Positions 13,018 to 20,794 of a DNA stretch of 32,526 nt are shown piece by piece. The DNA is from Providencia sp. (GTDB lineage: Bacteria; Pseudomonadota; Gammaproteobacteria; Enterobacterales; Enterobacteriaceae), in contig NZ_DOEH01000013.1 in NCBI RefSeq assembly GCF_003533305.1, positions 1 through 32,526 on the forward strand, given 5' to 3'. The notes below the pieces were generated by a model. That model did not search any database, was not told the origin of the DNA, and saw only the letters and a program-made list of their open reading frames with translations. How positions within the stretch are numbered: the first letter of the stretch is position 1; every line of letters begins with the position of its first letter. The position numbers and the translations under genes were made by a program.

Positions 13018-13356
13018 ATGACAGATAAACTTAAAAAAGAAATAAGTAGCATTATGGATAGAGCTGCAATGGGCAATGCTACCGTCTGTATTTTAAATCG
13101 CTTTGCCAGCACTGTTCAGGTCGCTACTTTTTTAATTAGCAAAGGGAAAGTAAAAGAAGCTACTGACTGGCTATACGGTGCTTTGGAATGGGATTCCGAG
13201 GTTGATATTTTTGGCGACCTGAAAGATAGCGACGGCAATTCAGAGGATATTCAAACTTGGTTTGATAAGCAGATGGAAGGTGAAATTAGCTTTGCAGAAG
13301 CAATTGAATTAATCCGCAAACATTACCCCGAACTCGAAAAGCTACGGACAGCTTAA
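13018..13356 (+). CDS. Phage protein of unknown function
   Basis: 112 residues from ATG 13018, which has AGGAG at good spacing (the frame extends to 12991). Helical and acidic: DKLKKEISSIMDRAAMGN, VATFLISKGKVKEATDWLYG, then a second half ending IRKHYPELEKLRTA. No motif recognised. Confidence 0.5.
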   Translation: MTDKLKKEISSIMDRAAMGNATVCILNRFASTVQVATFLISKGKVKEATDWLYGALEWDSEVDIFGDLKDSDGNSEDIQTWFDKQMEGEISFAEAIELIRKHYPELEKLRTA

Positions 13357-13381
13357 TTTAACTCGCAGGGATGCAATGTAT

Positions 13382-13410
13382 AAAAAAATGCCGCCACGGA
13401 GCGGACGGCA
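13382..13410 (-). terminator. Intrinsic terminator pointing left (copy 1)
   Basis: Read on the minus strand: TGCCG/CGGCA outer stem plus two further G-C pairs past a bulge, then TTTTTTT. It opposes the direction of all genes around it. The region 13357-13675 contains this element and the next one, one doubtful short frame, and no clear gene. Confidence 0.6.
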
Positions 13411-13470
13411 AGGGGGTGTGTAGGGATGTTATAGTTTCTCTGTGTATGCAATTTAAGCATAGTTAATAAC

Positions 13471-13650
13471 ATGGATTTAACAAGGAAGTTAGATAAAAAA
13501 ACGCCGATGCATGGGAGAATCGGCAAGAGATACACACTAAAAAATTCATTGCAAGGGCGGATCTATCGTAAAGAACCAACTAGAGATTACAACCAAAATA
13601 CGTTCATTGTAAGTGTATTTTTAGTGAAATATTTTACTCGATGGGATTAA
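13471..13650 (+). CDS. Doubtful short reading frame
   Basis: 59 codons from ATG 13471; the product is basic (MDLTRKLDKKTPMHGRIGKR at the start). There is no Shine-Dalgarno sequence, and the frame runs through the second left-pointing hairpin. It is listed only because it is the longest frame in this gap and is similar in style to small phage proteins. Confidence 0.2.
   Translation: MDLTRKLDKKTPMHGRIGKRYTLKNSLQGRIYRKEPTRDYNQNTFIVSVFLVKYFTRWD
13495..13525 (-). terminator. Intrinsic terminator pointing left (copy 2)
   Basis: On the minus strand GCCGAT and ATCGGC pair around a ten-base loop, followed by GTTTTTTT. It has the same design as the element at 13382-13410, about 110 bp away. It should stop antisense transcription entering from the right. 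Confidence 0.6.
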
Positions 13651-13675
13651 ATTTAGGTAATGAAGAGGAATGAAT

Positions 13676-13849
13676 ATGAGCAAACAAATGTTGTTATATG
13701 CAAGAACAAACAATCAAGGGTCTACGTGTAACACTGATATTGGCTACACAGAATTTGAATGGGAGAAATTATCTGAAGATGAGCAGCTAGAAGTTATAGC
13801 TGAATTCACAGGTGATGTTGTTGATTTGTGGGTGCAACCTGAGAAATGA
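13676..13849 (+). CDS. Small acidic phage protein
   Basis: 57 residues with GAGGAA six bases before the ATG. The protein starts MSKQMLLYARTNNQGSTC and has an acidic second half (WEKLSEDEQLEVIAEFTGDV). It overlaps the start of the next gene (ATGA), supporting coupled translation. Function unknown. Confidence 0.55.
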   Translation: MSKQMLLYARTNNQGSTCNTDIGYTEFEWEKLSEDEQLEVIAEFTGDVVDLWVQPEK

Positions 13850-14385
13850 ATATGAAAGTGGAACAATCGCAGGTCACTAAGTTAGTTATCTCAGAGGTTC
13901 AGAATCATGATCCTATCCATGTTTACCTTGAGGACTATGGTGATAATCGCCGTGGACGTGTAACTATCAGTGAGTTTGGAAAGTCATGGTCATGCTTCTG
14001 GGGTGGTATGGGAATGTCACTTACCGAGTTTTTATTATGGATAACAAACCAGTATTGGATTGGCTACTTAGACTCAAACCTAGACAGGGAAATTGATGCT
14101 GATAATGAAGATAATATTGCATTCATTAGAAAGCAAATAATTGAATCACGAAAGAATAAAGACATTAGCGAGTTTGAAGCCCGTGACATGTTTGACGATG
14201 CGGAATATAGCGACGATATAAAACAGGATGTGTGTAGCTCGGGGGTATTTAATAAATATGATGATCTTCTTGGCGATGAGCCGTGGCTGGCTCCATGGCC
14301 TAAACAAGAAAGCCCCGACTATTGGCGAATGGAATCGCGCCTTAATGTCATACGTGAAGCTCTTAAGCAATTAAAGGTGGAGTGA
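13846..14385 (+). CDS. Conserved phage protein, unknown
   Basis: 179 residues (or 177 from the ATG at 13852). The segment DPIHVYLEDYGDNRRGRVTI followed by GKSWSCFWGGMG is the signature of a phage family I recall from enterobacterial siphophages. The second half is acidic. No function is established. It is coupled to the genes on both sides by overlapping stop and start codons. Confidence 0.65.
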   Translation: MNMKVEQSQVTKLVISEVQNHDPIHVYLEDYGDNRRGRVTISEFGKSWSCFWGGMGMSLTEFLLWITNQYWIGYLDSNLDREIDADNEDNIAFIRKQIIESRKNKDISEFEARDMFDDAEYSDDIKQDVCSSGVFNKYDDLLGDEPWLAPWPKQESPDYWRMESRLNVIREALKQLKVE

Positions 14386-14561
14386 TGAAATTAACAGAGC
14401 GTCAAATTAACACATTAAAAAATGTAGGTAATGGATATGGCCAGTTAAGTAATCAGCTATCAATTTTCTCATTGGAGAATAAAGGGCTTATTAAACTTCA
14501 CCCTAAAGATGGATGGAAATTAACAAAGTCAGGCATTGAAGAGCTAAATAAGGTGGAGTGA
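14385..14561 (+). CDS. Small winged-helix-like protein
   Basis: 58 residues starting MKLTERQINTLKNVGNGYGQ. The layout, a helix pair then ENKGLIKLHPKDGWKLTKSG and a C-terminal helix, resembles the wing of small winged-helix proteins ('..L..KGLI.....GW.LT..G'). It overlaps both neighbours by one base (TGATG each). Possibly DNA-binding; function unknown. Confidence 0.55.
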   Translation: MKLTERQINTLKNVGNGYGQLSNQLSIFSLENKGLIKLHPKDGWKLTKSGIEELNKVE

Positions 14562-14911
14562 TGGATAAATCAAGGCAGCAATTTGAAGAAGAATTTATAA
14601 AACGCACCGCTTTAGATGCCAATGATATATTTAAAATAGATGATGACACTGGTGAGTATTATTTCATGACTCCACGTCAAGCATGGTATTGGTGGCAAGC
14701 ATCACGCGAGAGTTTAATTGGTAATTTACCCGAAAGTATTAATTGCCCTACCGCACCAGAATTAATATGGCTACAGGTTGACCCCGAGCCAGAGGAGATA
14801 AATAAACCTGTATATCCAATTAATTTATATAGTGGCGATGTAACTTGGAGCGCTGACAGAGAATTCCCAACTGACACGTTATATATTCGTACTGATTTAA
14901 TTCAAAAGTAA
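14561..14911 (+). CDS. Conserved phage protein, unknown
   Basis: 116 residues from ATG 14561, with AGGTGGAG upstream. The N-terminus (SRQQFEEEFIKRTALD) and the block MTPRQAWYWWQASRESL match a very common enterobacterial phage family ('...FE.W......Y...W..WQASR..L') of unknown function. Confidence 0.7.
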   Translation: MDKSRQQFEEEFIKRTALDANDIFKIDDDTGEYYFMTPRQAWYWWQASRESLIGNLPESINCPTAPELIWLQVDPEPEEINKPVYPINLYSGDVTWSADREFPTDTLYIRTDLIQK

Positions 14912-15072
14912 ATAACCATGTAAATAATCGGATATGTATTACCCATGCTAATACAGGGTTCTGCTGTGCCTGTATCTGAGCAAATATACACACAGCAATA
15001 ATGCGAGAGCCGTGCTATGCAGATAATGATGGTGCGGGATGTTGAGATTAAATGTGGTGAGGTAATGAGAGA

Positions 15073-15258
15073 GTGAATAGATTAAGAGAGAGAATAATAG
15101 AAGTTCTTCAATGTAATCAGCTTACCACAGAAGAACTATATCACTTGTGCCACCCTGACTATTCAAGAAGTCAGGTTAGTTGCGTGATTGGTCACTTGGA
15201 AGCAGGTGGAATCATCAAGAAAAGCATTTGTGAATATTGGGAGCTAATCAATGAATAA
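15073..15258 (+). CDS. Small winged-helix protein
   Basis: 61 residues from a GTG start with GAGG upstream. LRERIIEVLQCNQLTTEELY, then SRSQVSCVIGHLEAGGIIKK and a terminal strand form a winged-helix-like pattern (helix, recognition helix, wing). It overlaps ninX by 8 bp. It could be a transcription regulator or a small replication accessory. The 161 bp before it hold no gene I can support. Confidence 0.55.
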   Translation: MNRLRERIIEVLQCNQLTTEELYHLCHPDYSRSQVSCVIGHLEAGGIIKKSICEYWELINE

Positions 15259-15595
15259 ATACACAGAACTATCTGACTTCGAGATTAATAAAAAGGTTGC
15301 TGAGGCGCTGGGGTTAATTTCCGAAGTAACACACTATGGCGTAGTTGCAAAGTCAAATAATAAAGACCACTGGTTTAAATTCGACCCATGCAATAACCCA
15401 TCCGATGCAATGCCGATTATTATTGATAATAAGATATGCACCGCATTTGATGTATTTACAGAAGAACACGACGGCGGTAATTGGGTTGCTTCACCTGCGT
15501 ATGGTTTCGCCAACGAAAGAACTAGAAGCAATAACTTATATCGTGCTGCCATGGAATTATTCCTGTTAATGAAGGATGCGGAGAATGAAGGCTGA
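15251..15595 (+). CDS. ninX: NinX family protein (DUF2591)
   Basis: 114 residues. 'YTELSDFEINKKVAEALG' at the start, FDPCNNPSDAMPIIIDNKI in the middle and NNLYRAAMELFLLM near the end are the three conserved blocks of DUF2591 (NinX). Function unknown. It overlaps the methyltransferase gene. Confidence 0.85.
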   Translation: MNKYTELSDFEINKKVAEALGLISEVTHYGVVAKSNNKDHWFKFDPCNNPSDAMPIIIDNKICTAFDVFTEEHDGGNWVASPAYGFANERTRSNNLYRAAMELFLLMKDAENEG

Positions 15596-16130
15596 CTACG
15601 GAGGTAGCCATACACCAAAGGAATTGCGTGATAGATGGCAAACTCCCCTACCTTTATTTACAGCATTGGACGCTGAATTCGGCTTCTATTTAGATGCCGC
15701 CGCAGATAAAAATAACCACCTTTGTACTCATTACCTCACCGAAAAAGACGACTCGTTAAATTGTGACTGGGAAAGCTACGGAGCTATTTGGGTGAATCCT
15801 CCGTATAGCGAAATTCAGCCGTGGATTAATAAAGCCGCTGAGCAATGTAAAAAACAATTACAGCCCGTCGTAATGTTAATTCCGTCTGATACTTCCGTAG
15901 GCTGGTATGAGTCTGCATTAGAAACGGTTGATGTGGTTAGATTAATAACAGGCGGTCGAATATCATTTATTAATGCAGAAACAAAAAAACCAGTTAACGG
16001 AAATAATAAAGGCTCAATGTTTTTAATATGGCGACCGTACATTAAACCACGAAAGATAATTAGCACTGTTGATAGAGATGAATTAATGAATATCGGTAAC
16101 CAAATATTAAATGAATGGAAAATAGCATAG
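15585..16130 (+). CDS. Phage DNA N-6-adenine methyltransferase
   Basis: 181 residues from ATG 15585; an in-frame ATG at 15576 would give 184. RDRWQTPLPLFTALDAEFGF, FYLDAAADKNN, and the catalytic WVNPPYS (the D/N-PPY box that holds the target adenine) match the phage Dam family (PF05869). VVMLIPSDTSVGWYE and GRISFI are further conserved blocks. It probably methylates adenine in phage DNA, protecting it from host restriction or affecting packaging. It sits between NinX and an unknown gene in the pL operon. Confidence 0.9.
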   Translation: MKADYGGSHTPKELRDRWQTPLPLFTALDAEFGFYLDAAADKNNHLCTHYLTEKDDSLNCDWESYGAIWVNPPYSEIQPWINKAAEQCKKQLQPVVMLIPSDTSVGWYESALETVDVVRLITGGRISFINAETKKPVNGNNKGSMFLIWRPYIKPRKIISTVDRDELMNIGNQILNEWKIA

Positions 16131-16137
16131 GTGGCCT

Positions 16138-16380
16138 ATGACACCACAGGAGCATGAAAACGGATTGCGAGCAGTGGCAAGGAAATGCCACACGGAACTG
16201 AAGGGATACAAAAAAATAACCAACGAAATATCAACCAAAACCCTACTCAAGCACCTTCCCGAATTCACTAAATATTTACCACCCGATAAGAAATTAAAGT
16301 ACACACCTAATATGTGGCTCAATCACTATGTTATGACGATAGATAAGGAGATTAATGGTGACAGGAATAACCATATCTAG
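16138..16380 (+). CDS. Small phage protein, unknown
   Basis: 80 residues; AGGTGG upstream. A basic helical protein ([59 protein letters not shown]). No motif recognised. It overlaps the xis gene by 26 bp, which argues for coupled translation. Confidence 0.5.
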   Translation: MTPQEHENGLRAVARKCHTELKGYKKITNEISTKTLLKHLPEFTKYLPPDKKLKYTPNMWLNHYVMTIDKEINGDRNNHI

Positions 16381-16726
16381 AAAAGAAGCAGCAGAAATAA
16401 TTGGTATAACTGAAAACACACTATCACAGTGGTGCAAGCAAGGAATGATCGCATTCACAAAGAAAAACCCATTAAAGAAAAATTCCCCTTACTTATTCAC
16501 TAGAGCAGCATGTATTGCAGCGGCCAACAAATCAATTCACACTATACCAGTGAACACTGGTGAGACAGGAGAAAGGAAACCATGTCAATATTCCAAAGAG
16601 CAAAAATCTGGTACGGGGATTACACGACGCCAAGCGGCAAGCGTATCAAGGAGTCTCTTGGCACAGCGAACAAGAAGCAAGCACAGGAGTTACACGACAA
16701 ACGAAAGTCTGAATTGTGGCGCATAG
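16355..16726 (+). CDS. xis: Excisionase-like protein
   Basis: 123 residues, AAGGAG before the ATG. The N-terminal part (about 5-55) is a MerR/Xis-like winged helix: [41 protein letters not shown]. The rest is low in order and overlaps the first 145 bases of int in another frame. Position directly before int and the DNA-binding fold support an excisionase, which directs the integrase to cut the prophage out. An overlap of xis with int is known from lambda and P22. The 3' part, read in a frame shared with int, may be unconstrained. Confidence 0.65.
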   Translation: MVTGITISRKEAAEIIGITENTLSQWCKQGMIAFTKKNPLKKNSPYLFTRAACIAAANKSIHTIPVNTGETGERKPCQYSKEQKSGTGITRRQAASVSRSLLAQRTRSKHRSYTTNESLNCGA

Positions 16727-17739
16727 AAAAGCTTGGTGACTTCCCTGATGTCACATTTGAGGAGGCGATTGTTCGTTGGATAGAGGAGAAAGCTGATAAA
16801 AAATCACTGGATGATGATAAAGGTCGGCTTTCCTTTTGGTTAGATCACTTCGAAGGTGTGAAGCTGAAAGATATTACAGAGGCAAAAATTTATGCAGCTG
16901 TAAGCAAGATGAGAAATAGGAAGGTTAGAGAGCGGTGGGAAAAGCAAGCTGAAGCAGCTAAGCGTAAGGGAAAGGAAATCCCTGCTTATTCAGAAGTACA
17001 AGTAACAACAGCTACCAAGGCAAAGCATTTGGCAATTATGAAGTCATTACTACGAACTGCTGAGCGCGAGTGGAAATGGCTGGAAAAGTCACCTGTTATT
17101 AAAGTGCCAACAGTGAGAGAAAAACGGGTTCGGTGGCTAGAACATCACGAAGCACAAAGGCTGATCCGCGAATGCCCTGAGCCACTGAAATCCGTAGTTA
17201 TATTTGCTCTGGCTACTGGGCTGCGACGTTCCAATATAATCAATTTAGAGTGGAATCAGATTGATATGCAAAGAAAAGTCGCTTGGATAAATCCAGAGGA
17301 AAGCAAATCAGGTCAGGCTATCGGCGTGGCTTTAAATGATACATCTTGTCAGGTTCTCAAAGAGCAAATTGGAAATCACCACAAATGGGTCTTTGTTCAT
17401 ACCGAATCCAAAAAGAGACCAGACGGAACATTAACGCCAAGCGTTAGAAAAATGCGAGTTGATTCTAACACAGCATGGAGAGCCGCACTGAAAAGAGCAG
17501 GAATAGAAAACTTCCGCTTTCATGATTTACGGCATACATGGGCGAGTTGGTTAATTCAGTCTGGTGTGCCGCTTTCGGTTCTACAAGAAATGGGCGGCTG
17601 GGAATCAGTTGATATGGTGAGAAGATATGCACACTTAGCACCTAATCATTTAACTGAACATGCGAAGCAAATAGACACTATTTTTGGTAATTGCGTCCCA
17701 AATACGTCCCAGTTAGCAAAAGTGGAGAATTTTAAATGA
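16582..17739 (+). CDS. int: Tyrosine integrase, P22/DLP12 type
   Basis: 385 residues; P22 Int has 387. Arm-binding N-terminus ([20 protein letters not shown]), core-binding domain (about 60-170), then the catalytic domain: Arg in [24 protein letters not shown] (His and Arg), and [20 protein letters not shown] with the nucleophilic Tyr. These blocks are nearly those of P22 and DLP12 integrases. The gene stops 21 bp from the 3' end of tRNA-Arg(UCU), the attachment target. DLP12 uses the same tRNA (argU) in E. coli. It is the last gene of the pL operon. Confidence 0.96.
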   Translation: MSIFQRAKIWYGDYTTPSGKRIKESLGTANKKQAQELHDKRKSELWRIEKLGDFPDVTFEEAIVRWIEEKADKKSLDDDKGRLSFWLDHFEGVKLKDITEAKIYAAVSKMRNRKVRERWEKQAEAAKRKGKEIPAYSEVQVTTATKAKHLAIMKSLLRTAEREWKWLEKSPVIKVPTVREKRVRWLEHHEAQRLIRECPEPLKSVVIFALATGLRRSNIINLEWNQIDMQRKVAWINPEESKSGQAIGVALNDTSCQVLKEQIGNHHKWVFVHTESKKRPDGTLTPSVRKMRVDSNTAWRAALKRAGIENFRFHDLRHTWASWLIQSGVPLSVLQEMGGWESVDMVRRYAHLAPNHLTEHAKQIDTIFGNCVPNTSQLAKVENFK

Positions 17740-17760
17740 CGGTAAGTGATTGAAAATTAA

Positions 17761-17837
17761 TGGTGCGCCCTACAGGATTCGAACCTGTGACCTACGGCTT
17801 AGAAGGCCGTTGCTCTATCCAACTGAGCTAAGGGCGC
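17761..17837 (-). tRNA. argU: tRNA-Arg (anticodon TCT), prophage attachment target
   Basis: 77 nt on the minus strand. The acceptor stem GCGCCC pairs with GGGCGC, the anticodon loop is CTTCTAA (TCT), the T arm contains GGTTCGAATCC, and CCA is encoded. It corresponds to E. coli argU. The tRNA is complete although int lies 21 bp from its 3' end, so the crossover must have regenerated it. The att core is probably in its 3' half; the other att copy is outside the window. Confidence 0.96.
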
Positions 17838-17876
17838 ATTGTAAATGCGAACAGCCTATTAAGCTGATGGCGTTGG

Positions 17877-17904
17877 ATTATACGGTTGCTGAGCGCCGAG
17901 TCAA
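17877..17904 (-). promoter_or_regulatory. Promoter of tRNA-Arg
   Basis: On the minus strand TTGACT (17904-17899), 16 bp, TATAAT (17882-17877). Transcription would start about 30-35 bases before the mature tRNA. Confidence 0.8.
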
Positions 17905-18024
17905 TGGCTTTTCGCTACTAAAATAACTATCTGCTCATTTTATGTTACAGATTGACCTGACATTGATGCTAAGTTCTGACAAAATAGACGCATCCCCGAG
18001 TCTCATATATGGATTAAGTTACAG

Positions 18025-18882
18025 ATGTTAGCAAAAATTATTGATGGGAAAACGATTGCGCAGACCATAAGGCAAGAAGTTGCCCAAAAAGTACAGTTAC
18101 GTTTATCTAAAGGTAAGCGTGCGCCCGGACTTGCTGTGATTTTAGTTGGCGCAAATCCAGCTTCACAAATTTATGTCGGCAGCAAACGTCGTGCCTGTGA
18201 AGAAGTCGGTTTTTTATCTCGCTCTTATGATTTACCCAACACGACATCAGAAGCAGAACTGTTGAAACTGATTGATGACTTGAACCAAGACTCACAAATT
18301 GATGGCATCTTAGTTCAGTTGCCACTCCCTGCGGGTATTGATAACGTCAAAGTTATTGAAAGAATCCATCCTGACAAAGATGTCGATGGTTTCCACCCTT
18401 ATAATGTCGGTCGACTATGCCAACGAGCCCCTCGCCTGCGCCCGTGCACACCTAAAGGTATCGTCACCCTGCTTGAACGTTATGACATTAATACCTATGG
18501 GTTAAATGCGGTAATTGTTGGCGCTTCAAATATCGTTGGTCGTCCAATGAGCCTTGAATTATTATTAGCGGGCTGCACCACAACGGTAACTCACCGGTTT
18601 ACCCAAAACTTAGAACAACATGTTCGCAACGCAGATTTACTCGTTGTTGCTGTTGGTAAGCCTAACTTTATACCGGGTGAGTGGATAAAACCGGGTGCAA
18701 TAGTAGTTGATGTGGGCATTAACCGCTTAGACAACGGCAAAGTGACTGGCGATATTGATTTTGATGAAGCCTCGAAATTCGCCTCTTGGATAACCCCTGT
18801 ACCGGGCGGTGTCGGGCCAATGACCGTCGCTACCCTTATCCAAAACACGCTGCAAGCGTGCGAAGAGTATCACGATATTTAA
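18025..18882 (+). CDS. folD: Methylenetetrahydrofolate dehydrogenase / cyclohydrolase
   Basis: 285 residues (288 in E. coli). Bifunctional cytosolic enzyme: oxidises 5,10-methylene-THF with NADP+ and hydrolyses the product to 10-formyl-THF, feeding purine and formyl-methionine synthesis. Visible are Y50 and catalytic K54 in [39 protein letters not shown], the Rossmann motif [18 protein letters not shown] and the closing [15 protein letters not shown]. It is adjacent to tRNA-Arg and followed 17 bp later by ybcJ. Confidence 0.98.
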   Translation: MLAKIIDGKTIAQTIRQEVAQKVQLRLSKGKRAPGLAVILVGANPASQIYVGSKRRACEEVGFLSRSYDLPNTTSEAELLKLIDDLNQDSQIDGILVQLPLPAGIDNVKVIERIHPDKDVDGFHPYNVGRLCQRAPRLRPCTPKGIVTLLERYDINTYGLNAVIVGASNIVGRPMSLELLLAGCTTTVTHRFTQNLEQHVRNADLLVVAVGKPNFIPGEWIKPGAIVVDVGINRLDNGKVTGDIDFDEASKFASWITPVPGGVGPMTVATLIQNTLQACEEYHDI

Positions 18883-18899
18883 TGAAATCTGGAGCAACA

Positions 18900-19112
18900 A
18901 TGGAAATTTTCAATCTTGATGGGCATCCGCATGTTGAGTTATGCGATTTGCTAAAAATTCAAGGATGGGCAGAAAGCGGTGCAATGGCTAAAGCAATGAT
19001 TGCGGCTGGTCAAGTAAAAGTTGACGATGTAATTGAAACACGTAAACGCTGCAAAATTTTAGCGGGAAAAATCGTTTCACTTGGTAGTGAAAAAATTAAA
19101 GTCCAAGACTAA
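18900..19112 (+). CDS. ybcJ: YbcJ, S4-like RNA-binding protein
   Basis: 70 residues, as in E. coli, from ATG 18900 (GGAG upstream). A single S4-type domain: HPHVELCDLLKIQGWAESGA, AMIAAGQVKVDDVIETRKRC, and KILAGKIVSLG. It is thought to bind RNA, but the partner is unknown. The gene follows folD in the same order as in E. coli and shares its operon. Confidence 0.93.
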   Translation: MEIFNLDGHPHVELCDLLKIQGWAESGAMAKAMIAAGQVKVDDVIETRKRCKILAGKIVSLGSEKIKVQD

Positions 19113-19120
19113 TTCACCTA

Positions 19121-19239
19121 GGGACTACTTTTTTCAACGTTAGTATTAGCATCTATTTGGTTGGTTATTGCTTAAATCATCTTTCACTGATTAATTAAAC
19201 GCTATCATTGGCAATAATAAACTCGAAAAAACTAGTCCC
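19121..19239. repeat. 15-bp inverted repeat flanking 89 bp
   Basis: GGGACTACTTTTTTC (19121-19135) is the reverse complement of GAAAAAACTAGTCCC (19225-19239) at 14 of 15 positions. The enclosed sequence has no gene. It may be a long-range hairpin or the ends of a small mobile element. Confidence 0.5.
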
Positions 19240-19240
19240 A

Positions 19241-19270
19241 GAGTAAGCTGAAGCGTCATTCAGCTTACTC
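19241..19270 (+). terminator. Strong hairpin, probable terminator of folD-ybcJ
   Basis: A perfect 12-bp stem (GAGTAAGCTGAA / TTCAGCTTACTC) with loop GCGTCA, followed by AACTTTT. The U-run is short, so termination strength is uncertain. The rest of the gap 19271-19536 shows AT-rich sequence with no gene. Confidence 0.6.
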
Positions 19271-19536
19271 AACTTTTAACTAACCTCCCTATTTACCTCC
19301 CCTCCTCCCCCTGTATTTCCTGTATAAAATCGGTTATTTCTCACCTAGCGTAAGTCAATTTAAGTCTTTTAATTATTCAACATTCTCGCCTAAAAAAGCA
19401 AAATCAGTATTTCAGCTAAACTTCAGCCAGACTTCAGCTTTTTCAATTAACCAATTTTTAAAAATATAAATTTGCGCTAAAAATCTCTTTTTGCCAGCAA
19501 GATCTCATTTTTCATCCGCCTACTTCATAGACAAGC

Positions 19537-19550
19537 TTTATCGATTCAGC
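19537..19550 (-). promoter_or_regulatory. Putative Cra (FruR) site
   Basis: On the minus strand GCTGAATCGATAAA resembles the Cra consensus (GCTGAAWCGNTTNA). A second, weaker match (CTGAATTGGTTC) lies at 19603-19614. In E. coli the fru operon is repressed by Cra through two sites upstream of fruB, relieved by fructose 1-phosphate. Confidence 0.5.
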
Positions 19551-19639
19551 TATATTGTTAACGATAACACGTATAACAACTAATCAATTTGGCACGTTTT
19601 GTCTGAATTGGTTCTTAAAAAGAATAATCAGGAGAAATC

Positions 19640-20794
19640 ATGTTTAACCTGTCAATTAAAGATATTCATCTTGCTGCCACCGCGCACAGCAAACAAGATG
19701 CAATTGAACAAATTGCAGCGGCACTAGCTGAAGCCGGATATGTTAAAAGCGGTTATGTTCAAGGCATGTTAGAAAGAGAAAACCAAGCGCCAACTTTCTT
19801 AGGTAATGGGATAGCTATCCCTCATGGCACAGTAGATACGCGCTCTCAAGTATTGAAAACGGGTTTTGCTGTATTTCAGTTTCCTCAAGGAATCGACTGG
19901 GGTGAAGGCCAAATCGCTTATATTGTCATCGGTATTGCCGCACAATCTGACGAGCACTTAACACTATTGCGTCAATTAACACACATTATTAGCGATGAAA
20001 ATATTGCCCAGGAAATGGCAAAAACAAATTCCGTGGAAACGTTAAGAAGCTTACTTATGGGGGAAAGTCAGATTCAGCCTCTTAAATTTGATGACACCAT
20101 GGTTACCCTGAATATTGATACTAATAATATCAATGCGTTAAAAATGCAAAATATTATTAGCTTACAAAACTCAGAATCTATTAGCACTGATTTTATCACT
20201 CGAGTATTAACTGAAACCCCCTATTACTTAGGCCAGAGCATTTGGTTGAGTGATAGTGTCACTGGTAATATTCACAGTGCCATTGCGTTATCAACGGTAA
20301 AAAACGAATTCACGTATCAAAATAACCCTGTTAAAGGTTTAATTACTATTTCCTATGCAAATAGTCAGGTTGATGATTTTTTATTTAAAATCAATCAATT
20401 ATTACAAAATAAAAAAATAAATGATTTATTTAAAATAGATAACGTTGATAACCTTATCTCACTCTTTTGTGCCCAAAATGATAACCAAGAAAGCGACACA
20501 TCAGAACAAAATGCCGTGACAGAAGAGTTTATTGTTCATAATCCACATGGACTTCACACACGTCCTAGTACCATGCTAGTCAGCAATATTAAAAAGTTCA
20601 AAAGCGCAATCACTGTAAGTAATCTCGATGGCACCGCCACCCCTGTAAATGGACGAAGCTTGATGAAAATCGTCAGTTTAGGCGCTAAATGTGGTCACCG
20701 CCTGCGTATTCATGCTGAAGGTGCTGACGCCCAAGAAGCGATATCCGCGATCGGTAATGCCATTAATTCAGGTCTTGGAGAGGAAATAGCATGA
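19640..20794 (+). CDS. fruB: Fructose PTS diphosphoryl transfer protein (EIIA-M-FPr)
   Basis: 384 residues. EIIA domain 1-145 with active-site His62 in NGIAIPHGTVDT, a central M domain (about 150-285), and an HPr-like FPr domain from about 293 with His306 in NPHGLHTRPSTM. It passes phosphate from enzyme I through FPr and EIIA to FruA, so fructose enters as fructose 1-phosphate. AGGAG precedes the ATG. It overlaps fruK by 4 bp. Confidence 0.97.
   Translation: MFNLSIKDIHLAATAHSKQDAIEQIAAALAEAGYVKSGYVQGMLERENQAPTFLGNGIAIPHGTVDTRSQVLKTGFAVFQFPQGIDWGEGQIAYIVIGIAAQSDEHLTLLRQLTHIISDENIAQEMAKTNSVETLRSLLMGESQIQPLKFDDTMVTLNIDTNNINALKMQNIISLQNSESISTDFITRVLTETPYYLGQSIWLSDSVTGNIHSAIALSTVKNEFTYQNNPVKGLITISYANSQVDDFLFKINQLLQNKKINDLFKIDNVDNLISLFCAQNDNQESDTSEQNAVTEEFIVHNPHGLHTRPSTMLVSNIKKFKSAITVSNLDGTATPVNGRSLMKIVSLGAKCGHRLRIHAEGADAQEAISAIGNAINSGLGEEIA

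Larger units (their letters stand above)
1..17760. mobile_element. Lambdoid prophage, partial (left end outside window)
   Basis: The segment runs from the left window edge to the 3' end of tRNA-Arg(UCU). It contains cI, cro, cII, an N-like gene, operators, nut sites, replication genes, a recombination module, xis and int in the lambda order (inverted). The integrase gene lies 21 bp from the tRNA 3' end, which marks this side as the attachment junction. Late genes (Q, lysis, structural) would lie to the left and are not visible, so intactness of the prophage cannot be judged from this window. Confidence 0.95.

Noticed and set aside
15017..15076. 19-codon frame before the winged-helix gene
   Set aside because: Too short and without a ribosome-binding site or family support, although its stop overlaps the next start.
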